NCBI GenBank assembly: GCA_029933635.1
Contig: JAOZNS010000049.1
Location: 1-13,856, forward strand
DNA: 13,856 bases
Source of the DNA: Candidatus Zixiibacteriota bacterium
Lineage (GTDB): Bacteria; Zixibacteria; MSB-5A5; SM1-73
Direction: 5' to 3'
Notes under the pieces: model-generated
What the model saw: the letters and a program-made list of their open reading frames with translations, nothing else
Told to the model about the DNA's origin: nothing
Databases searched by the model: none
Made by a program: the position numbers and the translations under genes
In this document: positions 1 to 7,659 of the stretch, piece by piece
Position numbering within the stretch: the stretch's first letter is position 1
How the letters are laid out: every line of letters begins with the position of its first letter

Positions 1-1024
1 GAGGTTTTAGCTCAACAGTTATCTCTCCACCTTGGGGCATGGCTTGCGCTGAGTTCTGTAAAAGATTCAGAAGGACTTGCCGAAACTGTTCCGGATCTAT
101 TTGACAGAAAATCTTATCTTGGGGATAGCATCTGTTCAGCCGAATATCTGTGGTGCCTTGGGAGGCATCCATCTCAAAAAAGTTTATCACCTCATCGATG
201 AACTGAACCACATTGACACTGCGGGGATTCAGCTTCACAGGCTTGGTATGGTCTAAAAGATTTTTGACGATGGCATCCAAGGTATCCACTCCCTCCATTA
301 TTTTCTTGACCCATCTTGCCTTGGGATCTTTCTGGTCTAACTCCCTTTCCAAAAGTTCTGCGAAACCTCGAATTCCTCCCAGAGGATTTTTCACCTCATG
401 AGCCATCACCGCCGCCATCTCCCCTAAAGCGGCTAAGGTTTTAAACCGCATCATCTCTTCTTGCATCTGTTTCCGCTCGGTCAGATTGAAAAACACCTCT
501 ACCGCCCCCAGAATTTCGCCTTCTTTGTCCCTTAAGAGTGAAGTGGAAAAACCTACGGATACCCTTTCTCCCTTTTTGGACCGGACCTCTTTTTCCTCAT
601 TTGAATGCTGTTTTTGAGATTTAAGAACAAAGGGCAGGGTAAGCTTCTCCTCAACTCCTTTCCCCAAAAGCTCCTGGTAAGATTTACCTATCACCTCCTC
701 GGCTCGATATCCCAAAATCTCCTCTGCAGCCCGATTGAAGAGAGTTATCTTGCCATCCAGATCTATGGCTAAAACTCCTGAGGTCAAACTCTCCAAGATA
801 TTATTCAGATAGCCAGAGATCCTCTCCTTTTCTGCCAGGCTTTGTTTAAGCTCCAAATTGGTGAGTTCCAATTTCAGGTTCAAGCTCTCAAATTTCTTCT
901 CTAAATCTTTATATGCGGCATGTAGTTTTCGAACGATCTGGTTGAACTTGGAAAAATCCGTCGAGGAGACATTCAGATCCTCAATTGAAGTATCAGAAAT
1001 ATTTAGCTCCCTTCTGTGCTTCAT
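1..1024 (-). CDS. PAS-domain sensor histidine kinase, C-terminus cut by window edge
   Basis: A cytoplasmic sensor kinase that should autophosphorylate on His and pass phosphate to a response regulator. I translated 341 codons from the ATG at 1024-1022, which has a strong SD (GAGGAG) about 6 bases upstream. Residues about 25-75 form a charged coiled coil. Residues about 75-185 are a PAS domain (SGVLAIDLDGKITLFNRAAE, then the PAS C-cap ending in LTERKQ). HisKA follows, with the H-box MAHEVKNPLGGIRGF (phospho-acceptor H209). The N-box LLNLLQNSAQAMP begins near 318. The G-boxes lie beyond base 1. No membrane segment or signal peptide is visible, so the signal is probably intracellular. The H-box region resembles NtrB/AtoS/FlrB-type kinases. 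A small helical protein and a receiver protein lie upstream on the same strand. The downstream gene is outside the window. The kinase assignment is firm; the signal and partner are unknown. Confidence 0.93.
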   Translation of the reverse strand, partial: MKHRRELNISDTSIEDLNVSSTDFSKFNQIVRKLHAAYKDLEKKFESLNLKLELTNLELKQSLAEKERISGYLNNILESLTSGVLAIDLDGKITLFNRAAEEILGYRAEEVIGKSYQELLGKGVEEKLTLPFVLKSQKQHSNEEKEVRSKKGERVSVGFSTSLLRDKEGEILGAVEVFFNLTERKQMQEEMMRFKTLAALGEMAAVMAHEVKNPLGGIRGFAELLERELDQKDPKARWVKKIMEGVDTLDAIVKNLLDHTKPVKLNPRSVNVVQFIDEVINFFEMDASQGTTDIRLNRCYPQDKIFCQIDPEQFRQVLLNLLQNSAQAMPQGGEITVELKP

Positions 1025-1332
1025 TCTATCTCCTCGAGCGCAATCCGGCAGTTCACAATTTTTCCAGAGAAAAGTTTCAAACCTTGGCTTTAATTTAATC
1101 TGGACAGAAGGCTATGGCAAGACTTTTTTTCGTTTGAGGAACGGGAAGGCTTCTACTGATACTCGGTGACGTTCCCACCTCTGGGGAAAAGAGAAGTTAA
1201 GGTTATCAACTAATTATCTTAGCGAAGGGAGTGGGCAAACTTGCTTGCGCTGCGGAAGCTTCGCTTCCGCACTCCAGAGCGAATTTGTCAAGTTACTAAA
1301 AGGAAATTGTTGAGCAGGATGAATTCCCGTCC
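1025..1332. other. Intergenic region with a palindromic hairpin
   Basis: These 308 bases separate the small helical protein gene from the kinase gene, both on the minus strand. No convincing coding frame is present. The only clear structure is the palindrome described at 1228-1275. A TTGACA hexamer on the minus strand (1291-1286) has no acceptable -10 at 16-18 bases, so I do not call a promoter. The right edge of the gap is the stop of the helical protein gene; the left edge holds the SD of the kinase gene. Confidence 0.6.
1228..1275. repeat. REP-like palindromic hairpin
   Basis: A perfect 9-base stem, TGCGGAAGC and GCTTCCGCA (1251-1259 and 1263-1271), closes a 3-base loop. A second arm pair, GGAGTG (1228-1233) and CACTCC (1270-1275), extends outside it, so the element can fold in two overlapping ways. 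No T-run follows on either strand, so it is not a standard intrinsic terminator. A compact GC-rich palindrome in a gap between genes of the same strand is typical of REP-like dispersed repeats; whether copies occur elsewhere cannot be seen here. Confidence 0.6.
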
Positions 1333-1653
1333 CTATCCCTTCTTCTGGAGCAGATTTTGTATCTTTTCCTCCACTTCCCGAATAAGCTCAGCTTTTTCTG
1401 TAATCTGCTTAAGAAACCCTTTCACCTCAATAAGCGTTTTCAAATTAGGATCAGAATAGTTTTCTATTCTGGCTGTGCTTATCTTTTGAGTCAACCGGGT
1501 AATGCTTTCTCCTACCGACCTCTTTTTTTCAAGCAGAGATGCGAGATTTCCTTCCTCGGTTTGGCTTCTAAGTTCCCTCAATATCAGCTTGGAGAGTGTT
1601 AAAACCTGATCATATTGATCCAACAGTTTCCTGTAGTGTTCCAAAAGGCTCAT
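1333..1653 (-). CDS. Small all-helical protein, possible FlgN/FliT-type flagellar chaperone
   Basis: A 106-residue protein rich in Leu, Glu, Lys and Arg with no Trp or Cys, and no signal peptide or membrane segment. Nearly the whole chain should form long amphipathic helices: about 3-30, about 33-62, and about 70-104 after the break at NYSDPN. That size and layout match FlgN/FliT-type export chaperones, which hold hook-associated or cap proteins before secretion. The family has little sequence conservation, so this is a fold-level guess. The ATG at 1653-1651 is well supported by AGGAG 7 bases upstream. The gene lies between a receiver-domain protein (191 bases upstream) and a PAS-HisKA kinase (308 bases downstream), both on the same strand. 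A generic coiled-coil protein is the main alternative. It is confidently a gene; the function is uncertain. Confidence 0.75.
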   Translation of the reverse strand: MSLLEHYRKLLDQYDQVLTLSKLILRELRSQTEEGNLASLLEKKRSVGESITRLTQKISTARIENYSDPNLKTLIEVKGFLKQITEKAELIREVEEKIQNLLQKKG

Positions 1654-1844
1654 GGATTTCTCCTACTGCAAGACTTTGCCAGAATAATGCTTCTTAGAAA
1701 GAAAGGATGAATCAATCATCGAGATCAATTCCAGACAACAGAAAAGGAAAAAGCCTTTTAAATGATAGGTCGGAAACGGATGTGGATGTTTATTGATCTC
1801 AGATGAAGTTTGAAATGTTTACCGGGCACAACCCCGGAGAGGAC

Positions 1845-2303
1845 CTAAGTTTTTTTATCAGATTTTGAATATTTTTCCAACTCTGCTTCCAGTTGTCCGA
1901 TTCGATCTTTTAGCTTATTTATCTCAGCCTTAGCTTTATGTTTTTCTAAAGCTTTCTCGATAGTCGATTTCAGATCGTTGAGTTTAAATGGCTTTACCAC
2001 GTAATCGCAGGCTCCACATCGGAGCGCATCGATTGAGCTCTGGATGGTGGGATATCCGGTCATGATGATAGTTAAAGCACCTGGAGCAACTTTTTTTATC
2101 CGCCTCAAAGTCTCCATCCCGTCAATTCCCGGCATCTTCAGATCCAAAAGTATCAGGTCGGCTGCCTGGGTCTGCATCAGCTCCACCGCCTTCTCACCCG
2201 AATCAGCCAGAAAGACCTCATAACCTTCGGAGCTCAAAAACTCTAAGAGCAGTTCCCTCACAAATAGCTCATCATCAACCACTAAAATTTTTTCTGCAGG
2301 CAT
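1845..2303 (-). CDS. Single-domain response regulator with a C-terminal coiled coil
   Basis: A 152-residue receiver protein. Residues 4-122 carry the full REC set: acidic pocket D10-D11, phospho-acceptor D54 in LILLDLKMPG, T82 in IMTGYP, and K104 in VVKPF. The region after T82 (PTIQSSIDALRCGACDYVVK) is like NtrC-family receivers. There is no DNA-binding or enzymatic output domain. Residues about 118-147 instead form a Lys/Glu coiled coil (INKLKDRIGQLEAELEKY), so output is probably by protein-protein contact or dimerisation. The start is supported by the SD AGGTGA. The PAS-HisKA kinase downstream on the same strand is the obvious candidate partner but is not adjacent. The gene lies 170 bases after lon and could have its own promoter in that gap. 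Confidence 0.93.
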   Translation of the reverse strand: MPAEKILVVDDELFVRELLLEFLSSEGYEVFLADSGEKAVELMQTQAADLILLDLKMPGIDGMETLRRIKKVAPGALTIIMTGYPTIQSSIDALRCGACDYVVKPFKLNDLKSTIEKALEKHKAKAEINKLKDRIGQLEAELEKYSKSDKKT

Positions 2304-2426
2304 GGATTCACCTAAGACATGCTTTGAGTTATTTAAATTCTCTCTGGGAAATCCATTGATCGACTAAACCAGATTTTCTCTTGGGAATCCCATCTCCTTC
2401 CATCTTGTCTCAAATCATCCACTATA

Positions 2427-2456
2427 ATTATCGCCATCCTTAAGCGGTTTCTTGAA
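2427..2456 (-). promoter_or_regulatory. Weak candidate promoter for the response regulator gene
   Basis: Read on the minus strand, TTCAAG (2456-2451), an 18-base spacer and GATAAT (2432-2427) form a -35/-10 pair. The -10 matches the consensus at 5 of 6 positions; the -35 is poor. It lies in the lon to response-regulator gap, about 125 bases before the start codon. It is plausible only because no other promoter is evident there. Confidence 0.25.
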
Positions 2457-2473
2457 TCCTTATCTTATTCTCA

Positions 2474-4945
2474 CTAACGTTTCTTACCCACCTTCTTTTT
2501 GGGTTTCTTATTCTTATTAACTTTCCTTCTCTTCCCCTTCGTTAATCTCCCTATCTCTTTTCTCAAGATTTCCTCTATGCTTCTCTGGGTCTCATCTTGC
2601 TCTGCAAGAGCATGTTTGAATACGTCCTCGATCCGCTCCACAAATATGAAATTGGTCTCCTCCTTTATCTTTTCCGGAAGATCCAAGAGGTTCTTTTCGT
2701 TTCCCTTGGGAAGGATCACGTTTCTGATTCCCACCCGATGGGCGGCGGAGACCTTCTCTCGCACTCCAGCCACGGGAATCACCCTCCCCCTCAACGAGAC
2801 CTCTCCAGACATGGCAACATCATTTCTTATGGGTCTGTCGCTCATCACCGAGGCTATCACCAAGGAGACGGTGATTCCAGCCGAAGGTCCGTCTTTGGGA
2901 ATGGATCCGGAGGGAAAATGAATGTGGATGTCATAGTTGGTGAAATCAGCATAGTTGATCCCAAGAATCTCTGCCTTGGAACGAACGTAGCTATGGGCCG
3001 CTTGAATGGATTCCTTCATCACCTCCCCTAATTGTCCGGTAGAGATCACCTGTCCGCTCCCCTTCATCTTCAAAGCCTCAATTAACATCAGATCCCCACC
3101 CGCTTCGGTCCAGGCAAGCCCAATGGCAACGCCTATCTCAGGATGTTTGGGGACCACATCCGGGATGTAAACCGGATTGCCCAAATATTCCTCCAGATTA
3201 TCCGTGGTCACGGTGCAGGGCGAAAAATCACCTGAGACTTTGGATCGGGCACACTTACGACATATATTCTCCATCTCCCTTTGCAGGCTCCTTATCCCCG
3301 CCTCCACCGTATATTGTCTTATCACCTTCTTCAAAGCCTCATCGGTGAATCGAATATCCTGATCAGATAAGCCATGTTTTCTCAGCAACGTGGGCAGGAT
3401 GAACTTTTTGGCTATCTCCAGCTTCTCCTCCTCTATGAACCCAGAGAACTCAATCATCTCCATTAGATCGAAAAGAGGACCGGGGATTTCGTCTGGCACT
3501 AGGGCGGTAGTCACAAATATCACATTTGAAAGATCGAAAGGAACTCCCAGGTAGTTGTCTAAGAAGTTTGGGTTCCTCTCTGGATCCAAAGCCTCAGCTA
3601 AGGCGGTGACAGGGTCCCCCCTAAGATTTTCAGTCGCCATCTTATCAACCTGCTCGATCATCATCAAAGGATTGGAACATCCGGCTTCCTTTATAGCTTG
3701 GATGATCTTCCCCGGCGAAGCTTCGGCATAAGTTGAGCGAGTCCCCTTGATCTCAGCTTCGTCTCTCACCCCTGCTAAGTTGGCCCTCACGAATTTCCTT
3801 CCCAGGGCTTTGGCAATCACCTGAGCCAAAGAAGTCTTCCCCGTTCCAGCAGGACCCACAAAACACAGAACTATCCCCTTGAAATCCCTTTTTAATTTCC
3901 GGACGCTGAACAGTTGAAGGATGTTTTCCTTGACCTTCTTTTGTCCGAAATGTTCGGTGGCTAAAACCTCCTCCAATTTATCTATATCTATATCTATCTC
4001 CTCACAGCTTGATTTTGTCCAAGGCAGTGACAGAAGCCAATCTATATGTGTTCTGACCATACCATACTCAGCCGAGGCGGTGGAGATCAATCTCAACCTC
4101 TCCACCTCCAGCAAAGCTTGCTTTTCCACATAAGGAGGAAGAGAGAAGGTCTTAACCTTTTCCCTCACCTCTCCAAGCTCCTTTTCCTGAAGTCCAGTTT
4201 CCTCCAGCTCCTCCCTTATCGTTTTCAGCTCTTCACGCAGGATCTCCTCCTTGATCTTTCTTTTCAAATCCTTTCGCAAATCGAAGCTTGTGTTCTTTTC
4301 CAGCTCCGCCCTTTTGATCTCTTCCTTCAAAAGATCAACCAATTCAGCCAGCCGGTCACTTGAATCCATCGTTTCTAAAATTTTCTGCTTGGAGGAAAGA
4401 GTAAAATGAAATGTGGAAGCTATCATATCGGCAAGCTTACTGGGCGCATCCTTGCTCATGCTGAAGATGTGATAAAATTCAGCAGGATAAGTTGGGTCAA
4501 GCTCAACCAGACGTTTGACCAACCCCATAATCTGATCTACCAGTTGTCTCTCCCGTTCCGAATTCGAGGTTCTGTCCTGCAGGTATTCAACCTTTGCCAT
4601 AAAATAAGGCTCCCTTTGAGTAAATCTTCTTACCCGAATCCTCTTAACCCCTTCCACGATTACCTGCTTCCCCCCCTCTCCCAATCCCTCCACCTTCATC
4701 ACTCTCCCTGCCGTCCCTATGGCAGACAATCGCTCAGCAGTGAGCTGTTTTATATCGGTAACCGGGGCAAAGATTAAACCAATTATTTCTCCAGAACCTG
4801 TATGGTCTTCAACCAGCCTTAAATTTCTCTCATATCCCACATGAATGGGCACGATGCCCAATGGAAAGACAACCGTGCTCATCAGAGGAAGCACCGGCAA
4901 AACTTCAGGCAGGCTCTCTTCTGAGACGCTTTCTTTTGAATTCAT
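2474..4945 (-). CDS. lon: Lon-family protease with degenerate ATPase motifs and a basic tail
   Basis: LonA-architecture protein of 823 residues (numbered from the ATG at 4945-4943). Order: N-terminal substrate domain about 14-200 (LPVLPLMSTVVFPLG); coiled coil about 200-265; AAA+ about 300-560; Ser-Lys protease domain about 600-775. Walker A GPAGTGKT (364-371) and sensor-2 R552 are intact. The protease dyad is intact: S688 in PKDGPSAGI and K731, 43 residues apart as in E. coli Lon. The hydrolysis machinery is changed. The Walker B Asp-Glu is E431-Q432 (LMMIEQVDKM), the sensor-1 Asn is L482 (VTTAL), and the arginine finger is L494 (PLFDLME). The pore loop reads TYAEASPG instead of TYIGxxPG. 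I infer ATP binding without normal hydrolysis, perhaps like the ATP-independent LonC proteases. Residues 803-823 are mostly Lys/Arg. Start: a TTG 12 bases upstream is possible, but the ATG has a better upstream GAG/GGGA. Confidence 0.95.
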   Translation of the reverse strand: MNSKESVSEESLPEVLPVLPLMSTVVFPLGIVPIHVGYERNLRLVEDHTGSGEIIGLIFAPVTDIKQLTAERLSAIGTAGRVMKVEGLGEGGKQVIVEGVKRIRVRRFTQREPYFMAKVEYLQDRTSNSERERQLVDQIMGLVKRLVELDPTYPAEFYHIFSMSKDAPSKLADMIASTFHFTLSSKQKILETMDSSDRLAELVDLLKEEIKRAELEKNTSFDLRKDLKRKIKEEILREELKTIREELEETGLQEKELGEVREKVKTFSLPPYVEKQALLEVERLRLISTASAEYGMVRTHIDWLLSLPWTKSSCEEIDIDIDKLEEVLATEHFGQKKVKENILQLFSVRKLKRDFKGIVLCFVGPAGTGKTSLAQVIAKALGRKFVRANLAGVRDEAEIKGTRSTYAEASPGKIIQAIKEAGCSNPLMMIEQVDKMATENLRGDPVTALAEALDPERNPNFLDNYLGVPFDLSNVIFVTTALVPDEIPGPLFDLMEMIEFSGFIEEEKLEIAKKFILPTLLRKHGLSDQDIRFTDEALKKVIRQYTVEAGIRSLQREMENICRKCARSKVSGDFSPCTVTTDNLEEYLGNPVYIPDVVPKHPEIGVAIGLAWTEAGGDLMLIEALKMKGSGQVISTGQLGEVMKESIQAAHSYVRSKAEILGINYADFTNYDIHIHFPSGSIPKDGPSAGITVSLVIASVMSDRPIRNDVAMSGEVSLRGRVIPVAGVREKVSAAHRVGIRNVILPKGNEKNLLDLPEKIKEETNFIFVERIEDVFKHALAEQDETQRSIEEILRKEIGRLTKGKRRKVNKNKKPKKKVGKKR

Positions 4946-4957
4946 ATTCCCGCTCAA

Positions 4958-5620
4958 GAATCAGTATTTAAAATTAAATTTTCTTTAGAAAACCGTTTTT
5001 CTTTTTTGAGCCATAAATAGGATAATCGATCTTTTCAACCGGTGTCAAGTATTATTTTGGGTTCCCTTTGAAACCCCGGGTTACCATCACGCTTTAGTTG
5101 CTCCAAAGAACGTGAATAAATCACCAGAAACATATTCTCTTATCGGTTGCCTAAGGATAAACTTCATGTCCTTCTTGGAAGGAGCTTACCAGAGATGGTT
5201 TGAGAAGGGAAACGTAAAAAAGTCAAAAGAATACCCAAGACGATGTTGGCGATGAGATCAGTTAAATCCAACTACAAAAATAGGCTTTGTCCCAAGTTTG
5301 TATGATTTCGGTTTTTTCGACATGTTGAATTAACAGCAGTTGGCCTGGTGATAATGTGGGTAAGTGGGAAGTAGTTATCCCTACCATAGGGCACAGAGGC
5401 TTGGGGGTCAAAAGTCCTTGATAAAAAAATCGGATTCCCCTATTCTGTTGTAAACAGAGGTGTTGCGGGATCGGGATAAGGATATCCAGCAACGAATAAA
5501 TTCCAAAATGAAGATTTGTTCAGTTAATTGCGCAAGGATCAATAATATGCCCTCACCACTTAATCCATCAACAACAAATCCGCTTTTGGGATCGGTTGAA
5601 AGAATGACCAGCTTCACAGC
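4958..5620. other. 663-base stretch between argS and lon without a convincing gene
   Basis: The left end holds the putative lon promoter. On the minus strand two overlapping open frames follow argS: a GTG-started frame 5617-5408 (69 codons, starting VKLVILSTDPKSGFVVDGLS) and 5492-5262 (76 codons) in another frame. Neither has a good SD or a recognisable family, and the composition of the second (many Leu, Pro, Gln, Cys) is atypical. The shifts between frames could mean a decayed gene, but I cannot identify a parent. I found no RNA gene or clear intrinsic terminator. Confidence 0.5.
5019..5048 (-). promoter_or_regulatory. Candidate sigma70-type promoter for lon
   Basis: On the minus strand a perfect TTGACA (5048-5043) is followed by an 18-base spacer and TATCCT (5024-5019), 4 of 6 matches to TATAAT. 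Transcription would start near 5012 and give a leader of roughly 65 bases before the ATG at 4945. I see neither a CIRCE inverted repeat nor a sigma32-type heat-shock promoter here, so classic heat-shock control of this lon is not evident. Confidence 0.5.
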
Positions 5621-7324
5621 TTACATTCTTTCCGGTGCTCTTATCCCCAAAAGTGAAAGTCCGCTCTTCACCGTCACCTGAATTGCCTTGACCAAAAGCA
5701 TGCGAGCAGAGGTGGACTCGGCATCCCGGGTAATGATCCTGTGTTTCTGATAAAAGCGATTGAAGGTGGAGGAAAGGTCGTTCAAAAACGAGCAGATAAA
5801 AGCGGGCTCATAGCTTTCCGCCGCAGATTTAACCCTTCGAGGGAAATCCTGAAGCAATTTGATCACCGACCACTCCTCTTCGGTAGAAAAGACATTGCAG
5901 TTGATCTTTTTACCAATCGGCTTTCCATATTTTCTCAGCAGGCTGCATAGCCGAGCATGGGTGTATTGTACATAAGGAGCAGATTCACCCTCGAAGGAGA
6001 GGACCTGATCCCAGTCGAAATCAATATCCTTGTTTCGCCGGGTAGCTAAATCGGCGAAGATCACCGCACCAATTCCAACTTCCTTTGCTACTTCTTCCTT
6101 ATCCTCCAAGTCAGGATTTTTCTTTTCAATAATTTCCCGGGCTAATTGAATCGACCTGTTTAAGACATCCTCCAAAAGAATTATGTTTCCTTTGCGGGTG
6201 GACATCATCTTTTGTTTGAATTTGATCCACCCAAAGTCCACATGCACGCAATCCTTGGCCCACCTATAACCCAGAAGCTCCAGCACCTTGAACACCTGCT
6301 GAAAATGAAGCTTCTGTGCACTTCCCACCACATAAAGCGATTTATAGAAATGATAAGTATTATACCTGTAGATGGCGGCAGCAATGTCCCGGGTGGCATA
6401 CAGGGTAGCTTCATCCTTTTTCTTCAAAAGACAGGGAGGAAGATCAAATCTTTCCAAGTTGACGATCAGAGCATCCTGACTTACCTGAGCCAATCCCTTG
6501 GATTTGATCTTTTCGATGGTCTGATCCATAAATTTGTTGTAGAAGCTTTCTCCAGCATAGGAATCAAATTCTATGCCCAGCATTCGATAAACCCTTTTAA
6601 ACTCCTGTAAACTGAAGTCTCTGAATTTTCTCCACAAAGCTTCAGCCTCTTTATCTTGTTCCTCCAATTTTTTGAACCACACACGAGCTTCATCCTCCAG
6701 CTTAGGGTCCTTCTCCGCCTCCTGATGAAACCTGACATAAAGATCGTAAAGGGTGGATATAGGATCCTTAAGAAGCTCCTTTTCATCTCCCCACATCTTA
6801 TATGCCAAGATCACTTTTCCGAACTGCGTTCCCCAATCGCCAAGATGGTTGATGCGCACCACATTAAAACCCAGCTTTTTAAAGATCAGATAAAGTGCGT
6901 TTCCGATTACAGTGGTTCTAAGATGCCCTACTCCAAATGGTTTGGCGATGTTGGGAGAGGAGAAGTCAATCACTATGGTCTTCCCCTCTCCTACCTTATC
7001 TGAACCGTAATCGTCCCCCTGGTCAAATATCTTGGTGAGAACAAACTCAGCCAATTTACCTCTGTTCACTTTAAAATTAACATAGGGACCGATTGAATAA
7101 ATCTCTGGAATAAGCTCTGTGGCTTTCAATCGAGCAGAGATCTCTTTTGCGATCTGATTCGGAGGCCTCCTTAATTTTTTGCTTAACGTAAAACAGGGAA
7201 AGGCATAGTCGCCCAACCTCTGGTCCGGGGGAACTTCTATCAGACCACTTATCTCTTCCGCGGGGAGAGAAACCTCCTTGGATACGATTTTAATGATCTC
7301 TTCAACAAATTTATTCATGCCCAT
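5621..7324 (-). CDS. argS: Arginyl-tRNA synthetase
   Basis: Class I synthetase that charges tRNA-Arg with arginine using ATP, in the cytoplasm. Its 567 residues are a normal length. Residues about 1-95 are the Arg-tRNA synthetase N-terminal (Add-1) domain. The HIGH-type signature is PFGVGHLRTT (130-138) within SSPNIAKPF, the variant with a non-His first position seen in one branch of ArgRS. The KMSKS-type loop is MMSTRKGN (373-380). The C-terminal DALR anticodon-binding domain begins near YVQYTHARLC (451-460). The protein ends in RAPERM, typical of the family. Two ATGs lie six bases apart (7324 and 7318); neither has a clear SD, and I keep the outer one. It is transcribed divergently from ecfT, and no T-box leader was found upstream. 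Confidence 0.97.
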   Translation of the reverse strand: MGMNKFVEEIIKIVSKEVSLPAEEISGLIEVPPDQRLGDYAFPCFTLSKKLRRPPNQIAKEISARLKATELIPEIYSIGPYVNFKVNRGKLAEFVLTKIFDQGDDYGSDKVGEGKTIVIDFSSPNIAKPFGVGHLRTTVIGNALYLIFKKLGFNVVRINHLGDWGTQFGKVILAYKMWGDEKELLKDPISTLYDLYVRFHQEAEKDPKLEDEARVWFKKLEEQDKEAEALWRKFRDFSLQEFKRVYRMLGIEFDSYAGESFYNKFMDQTIEKIKSKGLAQVSQDALIVNLERFDLPPCLLKKKDEATLYATRDIAAAIYRYNTYHFYKSLYVVGSAQKLHFQQVFKVLELLGYRWAKDCVHVDFGWIKFKQKMMSTRKGNIILLEDVLNRSIQLAREIIEKKNPDLEDKEEVAKEVGIGAVIFADLATRRNKDIDFDWDQVLSFEGESAPYVQYTHARLCSLLRKYGKPIGKKINCNVFSTEEEWSVIKLLQDFPRRVKSAAESYEPAFICSFLNDLSSTFNRFYQKHRIITRDAESTSARMLLVKAIQVTVKSGLSLLGIRAPERM

Positions 7325-7437
7325 TTGAAGTTACAAACAAAACTGAGAATTAGCAACTTAAAAATCTTGTTTCTCCCCTCGTATCACTTTACCTGCATAT
7401 ATGTCAATATTCATCTACGGTTCTTCTTCGTCTTTAT

Positions 7438-7463
7438 GGAGAGGGGGAAACGGAAGGGGGAGG
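7438..7463 (+). repeat. Polypurine mirror-repeat tract
   Basis: Twenty-six bases with a single pyrimidine. Read inward from both ends, GGAG then GGGGGAA occurs on each side, with one extra A on the left. Polypurine mirror repeats can form triplex (H-DNA) structures under supercoiling. Its position between divergent genes would expose it to transcription-driven supercoiling. Any function is speculative. Confidence 0.45.
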
Positions 7464-7659
7464 TTTCAAATGTATCAAATTAAATAAGTTTTTAACCCTT
7501 TTTATCTTACAAAAAATTCTTTCAACCGAAATGGAGAAGATCCAGATTTAAAGAATCTCACCATCCCTCACTCCTCCTATTTCCCCCTAACCCAGATCTG
7601 AAGAGATGAAGAGGTGAAAAACGAAGTTCCTGTTGCCATTATGCTTTATTAAGTTTCCA

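Noticed and set aside
1263..1291. TTGACA on the minus strand upstream of the kinase gene as a promoter
   Set aside because: The bases 16-18 further on are GC-rich (within the palindrome) and give no -10 hexamer.
1818..1834. CCGGG/CCCGG hairpin after the response regulator as a terminator
   Set aside because: Only five base pairs and no T-run on the minus strand.
2499..2921. Open frame on the plus strand opposite the 3' part of lon
   Set aside because: It is fully antisense to a strongly conserved protease domain, has no family resemblance and no SD; it is a by-product of lon codon use. The same applies to 2597-3031 and 4046-4363.
3464..3730. Frameshift or sequencing error as the cause of the Lon ATPase changes
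   Set aside because: The reading frame is continuous over 823 codons, and each change is an isolated codon difference within conserved sequence. Several need more than one base change (for example Asn to Leu), so a single error cannot explain them.
4946..5100. CIRCE element or sigma32 promoter for lon
   Set aside because: No TTAGCACTC/GAGTGCTAA pair and no heat-shock type -10; only a sigma70-like pair fits.
5735..7324. Loss of the first His in the ArgRS HIGH motif (PFGVGH) as a sign of inactivity
   Set aside because: One branch of active ArgRS naturally has Ser or Gly there; all other motifs are normal.
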